From contig CP025776.1 of assembly GCA_002886105.1 (NCBI GenBank), positions 4,588,001 to 4,652,000 of the forward strand: DNA of 64,000 nt, written 5' to 3'. This stretch comes from Enterobacter sp. EA-1. GTDB lineage: Bacteria; Pseudomonadota; Gammaproteobacteria; Enterobacterales; Enterobacteriaceae. How positions within the stretch are numbered: position 1 is the first letter of the stretch; each line of letters opens with the position of its first letter. The notes beneath the pieces are model-generated. The model was not told where the DNA came from. It made no database searches and worked only from the letters and a program-made list of their open reading frames with translations. Shown here piece by piece: positions 35,738-47,442 of this stretch. Made by a program: the position numbers and the translations under genes.

Positions 35738-36932
35738 ATGTTCAGGCGTTTTGCAACATTAAGCCAGATACCGAAAGGTGTCTGGGTGCTGGGCTGCGTC
35801 AGTATGCTGATGGATATCTCATCAGAAATGATCCACAGCTTACTGCCGCTGTTTATGGCGACTACACTCGGCGCAAGCGTGGTGATAATCGGCCTTATTG
35901 AAGGACTGGCGGAAGCCACCGCGCTGATGGTGAAAGTCTTTTCTGGCGTGCTCAGTGACTATATTGGTAAACGCAAAGGACTGGCGCTGCTGGGTTACGG
36001 CATGGGCGCACTGAGCAAACCGCTGTTCGCGCTGGCGTCTTCATCCGGCATGGCGTTTGGCGCGCGAATGATAGATCGCCTCGGCAAAGGCATACGCGGC
36101 GCACCGCGTGACGCGCTGGTCGCCGACGTAACGCCTGCGGAGATCCGCGGCGCCGCCTTTGGTTTACGCCAGTCGCTGGATACCGTTGGCGCTTTTCTTG
36201 GCCCACTGCTGGCCGTCGCCTTTATGCTGCTGTGGAATGACGACTTCCAGACCGTATTCTGGATTGCGGTGATCCCCGGCGTGCTGGCCGTCGCATTGCT
36301 GTTTTTTGGCCTGCACGAACCGAAAGCGCCAATAGCCCACAAACGCACCAATCCTATCCGCCGCGATAATCTTAAACGCCTGAGCAAAGCCTATTGGTGG
36401 GTGGTGGTACTTGGTTTTATCTTTACTCTCGCCCGCTTTAGCGAAGCGTTTCTGGTGCTGCGCGCCCAGCAGATGGCGATCCCGCTGGCGACCATTCCGC
36501 TGGTGATGGTTGCCATGAACCTCGTCTACTCGCTGACGGCCTATCCATTCGGCAAACTCTCAGATCGCATCAGCCACAGCCATTTATTGCAGTTTGGCTT
36601 TGGTGGTGCTGATCCTCGCAGATGTTGCACTGGCGCTCAGCCAACACTGGAGCACGCTACTGCTCGGCGTCGCCTTATGGGGTGTGCATATGGGGATGAC
36701 ACAGGGCCTGCTGGCAACCATGGTCGCGCAGACCGCACCGGCGGAACTGCGCGGTACAGCCTTTGGTGTGTTCAACCTGCTCAGCGGCATCGCCCTTTTA
36801 CTGGCAAGCCTTGGCGCAGGTATTCTTTGGGAAACACACGGCGCAGCGTCAACATTCTGGGCCGGTGCGCTTATCTGCATCCTCGCCCTGATGAGTATGC
36901 GAATCGCTCCACGTACCCCACAAGCGCAGTAA
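35738..36932 (+). CDS. MFS transporter
   Basis: A 12-helix major-facilitator protein of about 397 residues. It starts MFRRFATLSQIPKGVWVLGC after GGCGGGAA, and carries the MFS loop motif GVLSDYIGKRKGLALLGYGM, followed by RLGKGIRGAPRDALVADVTP and RGAAFGLRQSLDTVGAFLGP. These last stretches are shared with a group of poorly characterised MFS proteins. One extra T near 36599 breaks the frame between helices 8 and 9. The upstream GTG at 35717 would add MKAWREN but has no ribosome site. Convergent with ulaF; substrate unknown. E. coli K-12 lacks a gene like this between yjfY and ulaF. Confidence 0.87.
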
Positions 36933-36977
36933 TGTCGGCGGGGATCCCCCCCGCCACGCCCCCGGCAGAAGGCTCTA

Positions 36978-37665
36978 TTACCGCTGCCCGTAGTACGCAT
37001 TGGGGCCATGCTTGCGCAAAAAATGCTTGTCCATCAGGTAATCGTCGATGCCATGGAGATGCGGATTGATGCTGCGGGCAATCCACGCCATTTTGCCACT
37101 TCTTCCATGACCACCGCGTTATGCACCGCGTCATGGGCATCCTTACCCCACGCAAATGGCCCATGCTGCCAAACGATAATGCCCGGCGTATGCAACGGTT
37201 CGCCTGCGCCCAGCGTTTCGATAATCACCTTACCGGTGTTGAGTTCATACGCATGCTGCACTTCTTCCGCCGTTAATGCCCGCGAGCAGGGAATATCGCC
37301 ATGAAAGTAGTCGGCGTGCGTCGTACCCAGCGCAGGAATGGCCAGACCGGCCTGCGCCCATGCGGTGGCATGCGTAGAGTGGGTATGCACCACGCCGCCC
37401 AGCGATGGGTAACGCTGGTAAAGAGCGAGATGCGTCGCGGTATCTGACGAGGGAAGTAGCCTGCCGTCAACGACATTCCCGTCCATGTCCACCACCACCA
37501 TATCGTCCACGGTCATCGCTTCATATGCCACGCCGCTGGGCTTGATCACCACCAGACCGCGTTCACGATCGACAGCGCTAACGTTCCCCCAGGTGTAAAG
37601 GTCACCAGCCCATAGCGCGGCAGCATCATATTCGCCTCAAAGACCTGCTGTTTAAGCTGTAACAT
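36978..37665 (-). CDS. ulaF: L-ribulose-5-phosphate 4-epimerase UlaF
   Basis: UlaF converts L-ribulose 5-phosphate to D-xylulose 5-phosphate, the last step of anaerobic ascorbate breakdown. It is a class II aldolase-fold zinc enzyme of about 228 residues: [20 protein letters not shown] supplies two metal His residues, HADYF a third. It starts [20 protein letters not shown] and ends [11 protein letters not shown]. Frame breaks: an expected CCTGG near 37590 (two extra bases) and a lost base near 37090. Overlaps the end of ulaE by 14 bases. Confidence 0.95.
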
Positions 37666-38520
37666 GCACATCCTCCATAAGCCCGGCCTGCATCATGCGC
37701 TCGCACACCCAGTCTCGTGCTTTAACCACTTCTGCCAGCGGATCGTCAGCGGTTTCGCTCCACATCTCAATCAGGTAGGGGCCGCAATAACCGCTCTGTT
37801 TGAGCGTGCGGAAGCAACGCTCAAAATCCACCACGCCATGACCAAAAGGCACATTTTTGAACATGCCCGGCCGGGTATCTTTTACATGCACGGCAACGAT
37901 GTGCCCGATACCGGCCTGCAACTCCATTTGCACATCGTTGTCCCGGTGCGGATAAGTTGCCGATATCCGGGTAAAGCTGGAACCACGGGTTATTCAGGTA
38001 GTGGGCGTAACCCAGCGCCTTACTGATGGAGTTCATTAGCGGATAGTCCATGATCTCCATCGCCAGCGTGACCTGCGCGCGGCTTGCCATTTCAACGCTC
38101 GCTTTCAGCCCCTCGCGAAAAAGGCGGCGCGTCTCATCGTTTGCTTGCTGGTAGTACACATCGTAGCCAGCCAGTTGGATCACGCGGATACCCACATCCT
38201 GCGCAAATTGAATCGCTTTACGCATGATGGTTAACCCATGCTGACGAACCACCTCATCTTCGCTACCGAGCGGGAAACGACGGTGCGCGCTCAGGCACAT
38301 TGACGATACCCGGACGCCCGTTTCAGCGACTGCGTTCACCAGCGCCAGCCGCTCGTCACGGCTCCAGTCAAGACGAGCAAGACGCCCATCTGTTTCATCC
38401 ACCGACATTTCAACAAAATCAAACCCGAGCTTTTTTGGCAATCCGCAGTCGCTCGCGCCAGTCCCCCCCTGACGGGAGGGCTTTTTCATAGATGCCAAGC
38501 GGAACCTGTTTGAACAACAT
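37652..38520 (-). CDS. ulaE: L-ribulose-5-phosphate 3-epimerase UlaE
   Basis: UlaE interconverts L-xylulose 5-phosphate and L-ribulose 5-phosphate. It is a TIM-barrel enzyme of about 286 residues: starts [20 protein letters not shown], with metal-site stretches [20 protein letters not shown] (Glu) and [13 protein letters not shown] (His), and WSETADDP near the end. Frame breaks near 38435 (an extra T in a T run) and near 37965 (expected SAWDNDVQ). Second-last gene of the ula operon. Confidence 0.95.
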
Positions 38521-38530
38521 CGGCCGCTCC

Positions 38531-39184
38531 TTAGCCCCACAGTTGAGCAATTGAACGCTTAAACTGACGCGCGGCAGCAACCGGGTCGGCAGCATCACGG
38601 ATACTGCGACCGGCAATAAAGACATGAATAGGGATACCTTTGAACAGCGGCAGATCGTCCAGCGCCAGCCCGCCCGTGACGGTCACTTTAAAGCCCATCT
38701 CCGCCAGCCGTGTAATGGCGCTAATATCTGCGTCTCCCCACGCGACACCTGCTGCCTGCGCATCGCGGCTACGATGGTAAACAACCTGTTGGATCCCCGC
38801 ATCGCGCCACTCTTTGCCTGCTCCCGAGGTCCAGTAACCGGTCAGTTCAATCTGCACGTCGCCGTTGAACTCTTTCGCAACGTCCAGCGCCCCTTTGGCC
38901 GTGTTAATGTCGGCACAACAAATCACGGTGACCCAGTCGGCATGGGCTTCAAAACACATCCGTGAAAGGATTTTCCCGGCATCGGCAATTTTGGCGTCCG
39001 CCAGCACAATTTTGTGCGGATAGAGCGCCTTAAGGTCGCGCACCGCCCGTACGCCTTCTCCGACGCACAGAATGGTGCCGACTTCGATAATGTCCACCTC
39101 TTCGGCAATTAAACGGGTGGTTTCATAAGCGTGAGACAGCGTCTGGTTATCCAGCGCGACCTGTAACATTGGTAACTGAGACAT
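38531..39184 (-). CDS. ulaD: 3-keto-L-gulonate-6-phosphate decarboxylase UlaD
   Basis: UlaD decarboxylates 3-keto-L-gulonate 6-phosphate to L-xylulose 5-phosphate; it is a Mg-dependent member of the orotidine-monophosphate-decarboxylase suprafamily. The 217-residue frame is intact. Catalytic residues are visible: Glu in DIIEVGT, Asp and Lys in [11 protein letters not shown], His in [11 protein letters not shown], and the phosphate-binding [13 protein letters not shown]. Starts [15 protein letters not shown]. Confidence 0.97.
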   Translation of the reverse strand: MSQLPMLQVALDNQTLSHAYETTRLIAEEVDIIEVGTILCVGEGVRAVRDLKALYPHKIVLADAKIADAGKILSRMCFEAHADWVTVICCADINTAKGALDVAKEFNGDVQIELTGYWTSGAGKEWRDAGIQQVVYHRSRDAQAAGVAWGDADISAITRLAEMGFKVTVTGGLALDDLPLFKGIPIHVFIAGRSIRDAADPVAAARQFKRSIAQLWG

Positions 39185-39195
39185 ATCAACTCCTC

Positions 39196-39662
39196 TTAAA
39201 CAGCCGCCGCAGTGGCGTTATCGATTAAATCCAGAACATCCTGCTCGCTGCGGCAGGCGCGCAAACGGTCAAAATTGGCCTCATCTTCAAATAAATTAAC
39301 GATTTGCATGATGCCGTCTTCCTGATGCGTCCGCGCATCCACCGCCGCCAGCGTAATAAGGATATCCACCGGGTCGTTCTCTTCATGGTTAAACGGCAGC
39401 GGCGTCTTTAGCACCACCAGCGCAAAGCCATTCTTTTCACCCCCTCTTCCGGTCGCCCATGCGGCATAGCAAGCCCGGCGCAATCACAAAATAGGGGCCG
39501 AACCGTTGCACTCCGTCGAGAATGGCCTCGGTAATAACGGGGTTCGACCACGTCGGCGGCGACCAGCAGATCGACGCCGATTTTCACCGCGTCCTGCCAG
39601 CAACTGGCTTCAGCCTGCACGCGCACTGAATGGTTCTGCGCCAGCGAATCACGTAATTTCAT
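39196..39662 (-). CDS. ulaC: Ascorbate-specific PTS EIIA component UlaC
   Basis: UlaC passes phosphate from HPr to UlaB. It is a 154-residue cytosolic EIIA of the mannitol/fructose type: starts [20 protein letters not shown]; the phosphorylated His lies in [12 protein letters not shown] (about residue 72). Ends [10 protein letters not shown]. Two errors: an expected CCAGG near 39541 and one A lost from AAAAA near 39436. Confidence 0.95.
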
Positions 39663-39671
39663 GGCATCTCC

Positions 39672-39979
39672 CTATTTCACGTCAGCCGGAAAATGCGCAG
39701 CGATCACTTCCATCAGCTTCGGGCCGAAATCCGCTGGTGACAGCATGTTGCGCACGCCGACCACATATTTGTTGCCGGACACCTCGATTTCACTGGCAAC
39801 ATGGGTCGAGGCAATAATGATGTCCGCATTATTCAGCTCGCTTTTGTACTCCCCCACTGCGCAGCTGTTCACGCTGTGCGCCACGTTTTGTTGACTCCAG
39901 AAACTGGTCGACTTTCATCTTCATGATCATGGAACTGCCCTGCCCACAACCACATACAGCCGAGGATACGTACGGTCAT
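39672..39979 (-). CDS. ulaB: Ascorbate-specific PTS EIIB component UlaB
   Basis: UlaB carries the phosphate on a cysteine and gives it to ascorbate during transport. The restored N-terminus reads [20 protein letters not shown], with the phosphocysteine loop CGCGQGSS near residue 9. About 101 residues, ending [20 protein letters not shown]. Errors: expected CCTGG at 39960-39965 (reads CCGAGG) and an A run near 39888. Confidence 0.94.
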
Positions 39980-39994
39980 AATCGGAACTCCTTA

Positions 39995-41364
<1,370 letters not shown>

Positions 41365-41723
41365 AGCACTCTCCAGAAGGTGAGAACACGAGAAACGATC
41401 TCGTGCAGTAAGTGCCACTCACTCTATTAATCACAAACAATCACCACAAGATTAAATATGATTATTTGTGACGCATTACGCAAATTATTTCCTTTGCGAT
41501 GATATGGATTTTCATCACATCTTTTCATGAATATTAAACTCATTAAAATCAATTCGTTAAAAACAAAACCATTCATTTAACACAAATTCACTCTCCCCGA
41601 AAAACACACCTTGCTATCGATCCTCGTGCATTCTGGTTATTGCTTTGCTGATTAAACGGTGACAGTATAAATCATAATAAATCACAAAATGATTCATTAT
41701 GACTCCAAGAAGGGGACTAAACG
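41365..41723. promoter_or_regulatory. ulaA-ulaG divergent regulatory region
   Basis: A 359-base AT-rich gap between the divergent ascorbate transcripts. In E. coli UlaR, CRP and IHF act here. Visible sites: AATCAATTCGTTA at 41547-41559 matches the IHF consensus (WATCAANNNNTTR) exactly; TGTGA-CGCATT-ACGCA at 41467-41482 is an 8/10 CRP match. Similar short blocks CCATTCATTT (41569-41578) and GATTCATTATGA (41691-41702) are candidates for repressor half-sites, not proven. Confidence 0.7.
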
Positions 41724-42792
41724 ATGAGTAAAGTAGAGACGATCACCCGCGAATCAAGATCCTCAGCACCTTCCCTGGAGTGGGGAAGTTGGCTCAATGA
41801 AGAGATCGAACAGGAAAAGGTTGCGCCGGTGCACCTTTGCGATGTGGTGGCTTGGGTGTACCGGGATTTGGCTGAAATCGGAGGAAGGCGCCAATATCTG
41901 CGTCGACTTCTGGTGCGGGACCGGTAAACAATCTCACGGGAACCCGCTGATGAAAAAAGGTCATCAGATGCAGCGAATGGCCGGAGTGGAAAAGCTTCAG
42001 CCCAACCTGCGCACGACGCCGTTTGTGCTCGATCCGTTCGCTATTCGCCAGATTGACGCCGTCCTCTCTACGCACGATCACAACGATCATATCGACGTCA
42101 ACGTCGCTGCGGCAGTACTGCAAAATTGCCCGGATACGGTGCCGTTTATCGGGCCGCAAACCTGTGTGGATTTATGGATCGGCTGGGGTGTACCGGCATC
42201 ACGTTGCATTGTGATGAAACCCGGGGATGTGGTGAAAATCAAAGACATTGAAATTCACGCGCTGGATGCGTTTGATCGCACCGCGTTGATCACCTTGCCT
42301 GCCGATCAGAAGGCCGCAGGAAAATTACCCGACGGCATGGATAAACGCGCGGTGAATTACCTGTTTAAAACCCCGGGCGGCACCCTGTACCACAGTGGCG
42401 ATTCCCACTACTCCAACTATTACGCCAAACATGGCAACGAGCACCCGAGGGTCGATGTTGCGCTCGGTTCCTATGGTGAAAACCCACGCGGCATCACCGA
42501 CAAAATGACCAGCGCCGATATGCTGCGTATGGCGGAAGCATTGAACGCCAAAGTGGTGATCCCCTTCCATCACGACATCTGGTCAAATTTCCGAGGCCGA
42601 TCCGCAGGAAATTCGTGTGTTGTGGGAGATGAAAAAGGATCGTCTGGGTTACGGCTTTAAGCCGTTTATCTGGCAGGTCGGCGGCAAGTTCACCGGCCGC
42701 TGGATAAAGACAAATTTGAGTATCACTATCCGCGTGGGTTCGATGATTGCTTTACCCATGAACCGGATCTGCCCTTTAAAGCATTTCTGTAA
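41724..42792 (+). CDS. ulaG: L-ascorbate-6-phosphate lactonase UlaG
   Basis: UlaG opens the lactone of L-ascorbate 6-phosphate to 3-keto-L-gulonate 6-phosphate. It is a Mn-dependent metallo-beta-lactamase-fold enzyme of about 354 residues: metal motif [12 protein letters not shown] near residue 115, [10 protein letters not shown] and [13 protein letters not shown] further on. Starts [11 protein letters not shown]. Early frame breaks at expected Dcm sites near 41776 and at 41826-41831 (CCGGTG), and later near 41878, 42598 and 42700. Divergent from ulaA. Confidence 0.95.
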
Positions 42793-42904
42793 TGGTTACC
42801 CGCACGCGTCGGGCGTATGTTGCCCTGGCGCTTGCTCTTTTCTTTAGTAATTTCAGGCTATTTCAAATATCATCTTTTCAAATCAATTTTTATCGGAATA
42901 GCTC

Positions 42905-43658
42905 ATGACGGAAGCGCAACGACATCAAATATTGCTGGAGCAGCTGGCGCAAACCGGGTTTGTCACCGTTGAAGAAGTCATTGCCCGGCTGGGAATTTCT
43001 CCGGCAACGGCCCGTCGCGATATCAACAAACTGGATGAAAGCGGCAAACTCAAGAAAGTGCGTAATGGCGCAGAAGCCGTCAGCCAGCAGCGCCAACGCT
43101 GGACGCCAATGAATATCCATCAGGCGCAGAATCACGAAGAGAAAGTACGCATCGCCAGAGCCGCATCGCAACTGATTAGCCCCGGTGAAAGCGTGGTGAT
43201 TAACTGCGGCTCCACGGCATTTCTGTTGGGGCGCGAGATGTGCGGTAAACCCGTACAAATCATCACTAACTATCTGCCTCTGGCGAATTACCTTATCGAT
43301 CAGGAGCATGAAAGCGTGGTGATCATGGGCGGCCAGTACAATAAAACGCAGTCCATCACGCTAAGCCCACAGGATAGCGAAAACACGCTCTATGCCGGGC
43401 ACTGGATGTTTACCAGCGGCAAAGGGCTGACCGCGGAGGGCTTATATAAGACCGACATGCTCACGGCAATGGCGGAACAGAACATGCTGAATGTCGTGGG
43501 TAAACTGGTGGTGCTGGTCGACAGCAAAGTGGGTGAGCGCGCCGGTATGCTGTTTAGTCGCGCCGAACAGATAGATATGGTGATCACCGGTAAAAATGCC
43601 GATCCCGCGATCCTCCAGAAACTGGAGGACCGGTGGCGTTAAAATTCTGCGCGTTTAG
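42905..43658 (+). CDS. ulaR: DeoR-family ascorbate regulator UlaR
   Basis: UlaR represses both ula transcripts and is released by L-ascorbate 6-phosphate. A DeoR helix-turn-helix ([20 protein letters not shown]) is followed by the sugar-phosphate-isomerase-like sensor ([32 protein letters not shown]). An uncorrected stop appears at 43640, but the expected CCAGG at 43630-43635 reads CCGGTG; the restored end is KILRV with TAG at 43656-43658, about 250 residues. One Ser codon is missing in VDSSK. The last four bases overlap the stop of convergent yjfP. Confidence 0.95.
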
Positions 43659-44407
43659 AGGTGGCGAAGGAAAAAATGGACGGTTGCGTCCAGCGCACAC
43701 CGGGGGTAATGCGATGCGTTACCCCACTCTCCCATAAATACGTCAGATGACTGTCGAGCCCGTTATCTTGTAAAGCCTGCTGTAAACGGAAAGATTCAGC
43801 TGCCGGAACCACGTCATCCTGCTCGCCGTGCCACAGCAGCAGCGGACGATCCGCAACGCGTGCAAGCTGGGTGCTGACATCCCACCGGGCAAGCGGTGCG
43901 ATAATCGCGTCAAACTCATGCTGCACCGCGGAACCTGTCACCGCCAGCGGGGGAAACAGCGTGTGCGCGAGCGTTGTAAAGTAGCCGGACCCCATCAGGC
44001 TTGCGACGCAGCGTACCTCCGGATGATGCGTCATAATACCCAGCGCCGTCATGCCGCCCATGGAGGCTCCGCCTACCGCTAACCGCTGGCCCGCAATCAG
44101 TTCCCGCTGTTCCAGCGCATCCCGCAGTGCCGCAAACTCTTCAATATTGCCGCGGAGGATTTGCCAGAACTGGCCAAGCCGATGTTGCGCGTCGCCGCTA
44201 AACCGTGCACCGTGATCCGGTGCATCCGGCATGATGACGCGAAAACCGGCCTGCGCCAGCGCCACCGCGAAATAGCTGTAGACCAGCTTTGATGAGGTGA
44301 AACCGTGGTAAAAAACCACACAGGGGAAGCGGCTGTGCATGTTTTCCCGCCGGAAAAGCATGGAGCGCTTCCACGCCCGCAAATTGTTCAGTCTGAAGCT
44401 CAATCAT
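43655..44407 (-). CDS. yjfP: Alpha/beta-hydrolase YjfP (carboxylesterase)
   Basis: YjfP is a cytosolic esterase of about 250 residues. The catalytic Ser is in VGGASMGGMTALG (GxSxG), the oxyanion region in VVFYHGFTSSKLVYSYFAVA, and the Asp/His in LLLWHGEQDDVVPAAES and VTHRITPG. Starts MIELQTEQFAGVEALHAFPA after GGAG. Frame breaks near 44337 and at 43698-43703 (expected CCAGG reading CACCGG on the plus strand); after correction it ends HFFLRHL and overlaps the ulaR stop by four bases. Confidence 0.92.
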
Positions 44408-44623
44408 CGCACTCTCCTTGATCTATAGTGCAGGTATGCCACCCGCGAACACGCGGTGCAAGTCAGAATTCATCTATGGATTTAGCGACGTTGAGATATA
44501 GGTTACGCTTTCAGGATACTTTCATTCCGAAATTAGTGCTCGAGCTAACAGTTCGGGAACATTCCCCTAAAAGGGGTATTTATCAGGAACTACACTATGG
44601 CTATCAGGAGAAGGGAGAAAACG

Positions 44624-44925
44624 ATGCGTGCCTTGCTGCCGGTACTGCTTGTTCTGTTGTTAAGCGCCTGTTCAGTACTGGAAGGCAACCCGCAACCCGC
44701 ACCGCCGGTCAGCGACCATCCGCAGGAAATCCGTCGCAACCAGACGCAGGGACTGCGGGAAATCGGCGCAGTGAGCGCCGCCGTATTGGATCTCCGATGG
44801 ATGTGGAACGTGAAATCAAGGCTAAAGCCGCCGCCGCAGACGCGGATTATTACGTCATTCAGATGCTGGATGACACCGTAATACCCGGCCGCTGGTACGG
44901 ACGCGCCCTGTTGTACCGACAGTAG
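44624..44925 (+). CDS. bsmA: Biofilm/stress lipoprotein BsmA (YjfO, DUF1471)
   Basis: A secreted lipoprotein of about 100 residues. The signal peptide ends in a lipobox LLLSACS (Cys near residue 16), then NPQPAPPVSDHPQEIRRNQT, GLREIGAVSAAV and the DUF1471 end ADYYVIQMLDDTVIPGRWYG. In E. coli BsmA affects biofilm maturation and stress response. Start ATG 44624 is chosen because GGGAG lies 6 bases before it; the ATG at 44597 has none. One lost G near 44789 breaks the frame. Confidence 0.9.
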
Positions 44926-45061
44926 CGAGGCATTGATTTTCAGGATATTTACACTGCTTTGCGTCCATTGATGTTCTCCTGTGCACAATAGGATGAGATG
45001 GAATCCGTTGTGCGATGGAATGCCCTGCAATGTCTCGGGGTAACGTAAAATGGAGCTGACA

Positions 45062-45336
45062 ATGAAACGATCTCTTGCCTTAAACTCACTGTTGCTTTCT
45101 ACAGGAATGCTTAATACAACAGCGCAGCCCGCAGAGTTCGCCAGCGCAGACTGCGTGACGGGGCTGAATGAAATCGGCCTGATCTCCGTCAACAATGTCT
45201 CAGGGAGCCTACAAGACGTGGAGCGTGTTATCGCCTTAAAAGCGGATGAGCAGGGAGCTTCCGGTATCGCATCGTCCGAATGCAGGAAGATCAACAGGTT
45301 GACAACTGGCGGGTGCAGGCCATCCTGTACGCCTGA
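45062..45336 (+). CDS. yjfN: DUF1471 family periplasmic protein YjfN
   Basis: A secreted protein of about 91 residues; the E. coli homologue is reported to stimulate the protease DegP. Signal peptide KRSLALNSLLLSTGMLNTTA, then FASADCVTGLNEIGLISVNN and VERVIALKADEQGAS; the corrected end reads WRVQAILYA with TGA at 45334-45336. Frame breaks near 45260 and 45290. The start ATG 45062 has GGAG 6 bases upstream. Confidence 0.9.
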
Positions 45337-45342
45337 CCCTCT

Positions 45343-45374
45343 AAAAAAGCCACCTAAATCTGGTGGCTTTTTTT
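45343..45374 (+). terminator. bsmA-yjfN terminator
   Basis: AGCCACC and GGTGGCT form a stem around TAAATCT, flanked by A on the left and seven T on the right, seven bases after the yjfN stop. Confidence 0.88.
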
Positions 45375-45447
45375 ATTCCCCCTACATTCACTAAGATTAT
45401 GTTATTGTAAAGAAATATCAATGTTACATTTTGTTACATTGATGTGC

Positions 45448-45474
45448 TAAATGTTATCCACTTTGTGCCGTTGA
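45448..45474 (+). promoter_or_regulatory. Sigma-28-like promoter for chemoreceptor 3
   Basis: TAAATGTT, 11 bases, GCCGTTGA: 12 of 16 box positions match TAAAGTTT-N11-GCCGATAA with exact spacing. It lies 32 bases before the receptor ATG. Confidence 0.65.
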
Positions 45475-45506
45475 AGGAGCCTCACCCACAGATCAACGGA
45501 CAAATT

Positions 45507-47442
45507 ATGAGCGCCTTCTTTCGTCGCACCGGCCTTGGTGCAAAATTGTCACTGCTGACTGGCGCAAGCGTTGCAACGCTTTTCCTTTTATTCACTTTTC
45601 TGATGAGCAATAAAGCCAGCCAACAACTGGAAACGCTGGCCATGGAAGACCTGCATAACCAGTCCACCGGTGTGGTGGATATGGTGGAAATGTTCAACAG
45701 CAGTCTCAGTGAAGAGGTGGAAAGCTACACGCGCTTGTTTAGCAGTTTTCTGCCGCAGCCACTGAGTATCGATACGCAACAGCGCCGCGAAATCAACGGC
45801 ATTGATGTACCGCTGCTTAAGGCCGGCGACACCGAACTGCACAACAATAACGCGATTCCTGATGACTTCCTGAACCGTACGGGCGCCATTGCCACGCTGT
45901 TTGTACGCAGCGGCAATGACTTTGTCCGTGTCGCGACCTCGCTGCGCAAAGAGAATGGCGATCGCGCGATTGGCACCAAACTGGATCCCGCCAGCCCGGC
46001 ATTCGCTTCGCTGATGAAAGGCGAGCTTTATCGCGGCCCTGGCGCTGCTATTCGGTAAACGCTATATCACCCAGTATCAACCGGTCAAAGATGCCAGCGG
46101 CAACACCATTGCGATCCTGTTTGTCGGTGTGGATATCACCCGCCCTCGGGACGTGATGCGTAATAAGATCCTCGGCCGTAAGCTGGGTGCCAGCGGTCAT
46201 TTCTTTGTGATCGACCGTAACGAAGGCAAGAACTACGGTAATTATCTGTTCCACGACACCGACGAAGGCAAGCGCCCGCAGTGGGACGACAAGGATTTGC
46301 AAACCCTGCTGAAAAACAGCAGCGGCACACTGGAGCGTCAGGATGAAAAGGGCCGCACGTTAATGATGTCCTACACGGCCTTGCCCGGCTGGAACTGGAC
46401 GGTGGTCGGCGAAGTCGACAAAGAGGTTCTGCTGAGCGATGTGACCCGCATGCGCGATCAATTCCTGCTGGCGGGCGTGGTTGTTTCTCTGCTCTTTGCC
46501 GCGCTCTTTGTGGTGATCATTCGTCGCTGGCTGACCCACCCGTTGCGCGGTGTGATCGATCTGGCTCAACGTTATGCCGACGGCGATCTGCGCGCCACGC
46601 TGAATGTCGATCGTCATGATGAAGTCGGTCAGTTGATCGCGGCGATCAACGGCATCGGCGACGGTCTGCATAAAATCGTGTTGCAGGTCCGTGAGTCCGC
46701 AGCAGACATCAATCTCGGCACCACTGCATTGGCCGCTGACAGCGGTGAGATTAGCGAGCAGATCAACAAGCAGGCCAGCAGCGTGGAAGAGACCTCCGCC
46801 AGCCTTGAGCAACTGACTGCGACGGTGCAACAGAATGCAGCCAATATGGAGCAAACACAGCATCTGGTGAATGAAACTACCGACGCAGTGAAAAAGGCGG
46901 TGAAACCGTGGATAACTCGGTCGCGACCATGGAAGACATTCGCGGCGCGTCACAGCGTATCGCAGACATTACCCACGTGATTGGAATCCATCGCCTTCCA
47001 GACCAACATTCTGGCGCTGAACGCCGCCGTAGAAGCCGCCCGCGCAGGGGGAGCACGGCAAAGGGTTTGCCGTGGTGGCGCAGGAAGTGCGAGCGCTGGC
47101 CGCGCGCAGCGCCAATGCGGTAAAAGAGATCGAAGCGCTGATTGGCGACACGCTGAAAAAGGTGGGCGAAGGGCATGCGCAGTCGGAGGCAACCCGTGTG
47201 GCAATGCAGTCGATCATCAGCCATATGGGCGATATCAACCAGCTGGTGCATGAGATTAACCAGCCTCACATGAACAATCCGCCGGGATCAACCCGTGAAC
47301 CCGCAATGACGCATATCGGCGATGCCACGCACATCAACGCCGGACGGGTTTCCCAGAGCGAGGAAACCGCCCGGACGTTGCGGGAAAAAAGGGGGCGCAT
47401 CTGACGGAACTGGTGAGCCTGTTCCGCCTGAAAATGGACTAA
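45507..47442 (+). CDS. Methyl-accepting chemotaxis protein 3 (Cache-type sensor)
   Basis: A chemoreceptor of about 645 residues. It has a first membrane helix (LLTGASVATLFLLFTFLM, about 16-34), a large periplasmic Cache-type domain of about 290 residues (GAIATLFVRSGNDFVRVATS, HFFVIDRNEGKNYGNYLFHD, SYTALPGWNWTVVGEVDKE), a second membrane helix (LAGVVVSLLFAALFVVIIRR), HAMP and the signalling domain (ETSASLEQLTATVQQNAANM; tip [18 protein letters not shown]). It ends VSLFRLKMD, without a CheR-tethering tail. Frame breaks at the expected CCTGG 46037-46042 and near 46900, 46985, 47047, 47380. The stop overlaps the end of convergent aidB. E. coli K-12 has no receptor here. Confidence 0.94.

Noticed and set aside
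45420-45445. Direct repeat TTACATT as a mobile-element or operator signature
   Set aside because: Two copies of a seven-base AT-rich word in a promoter region are not enough to support an element.
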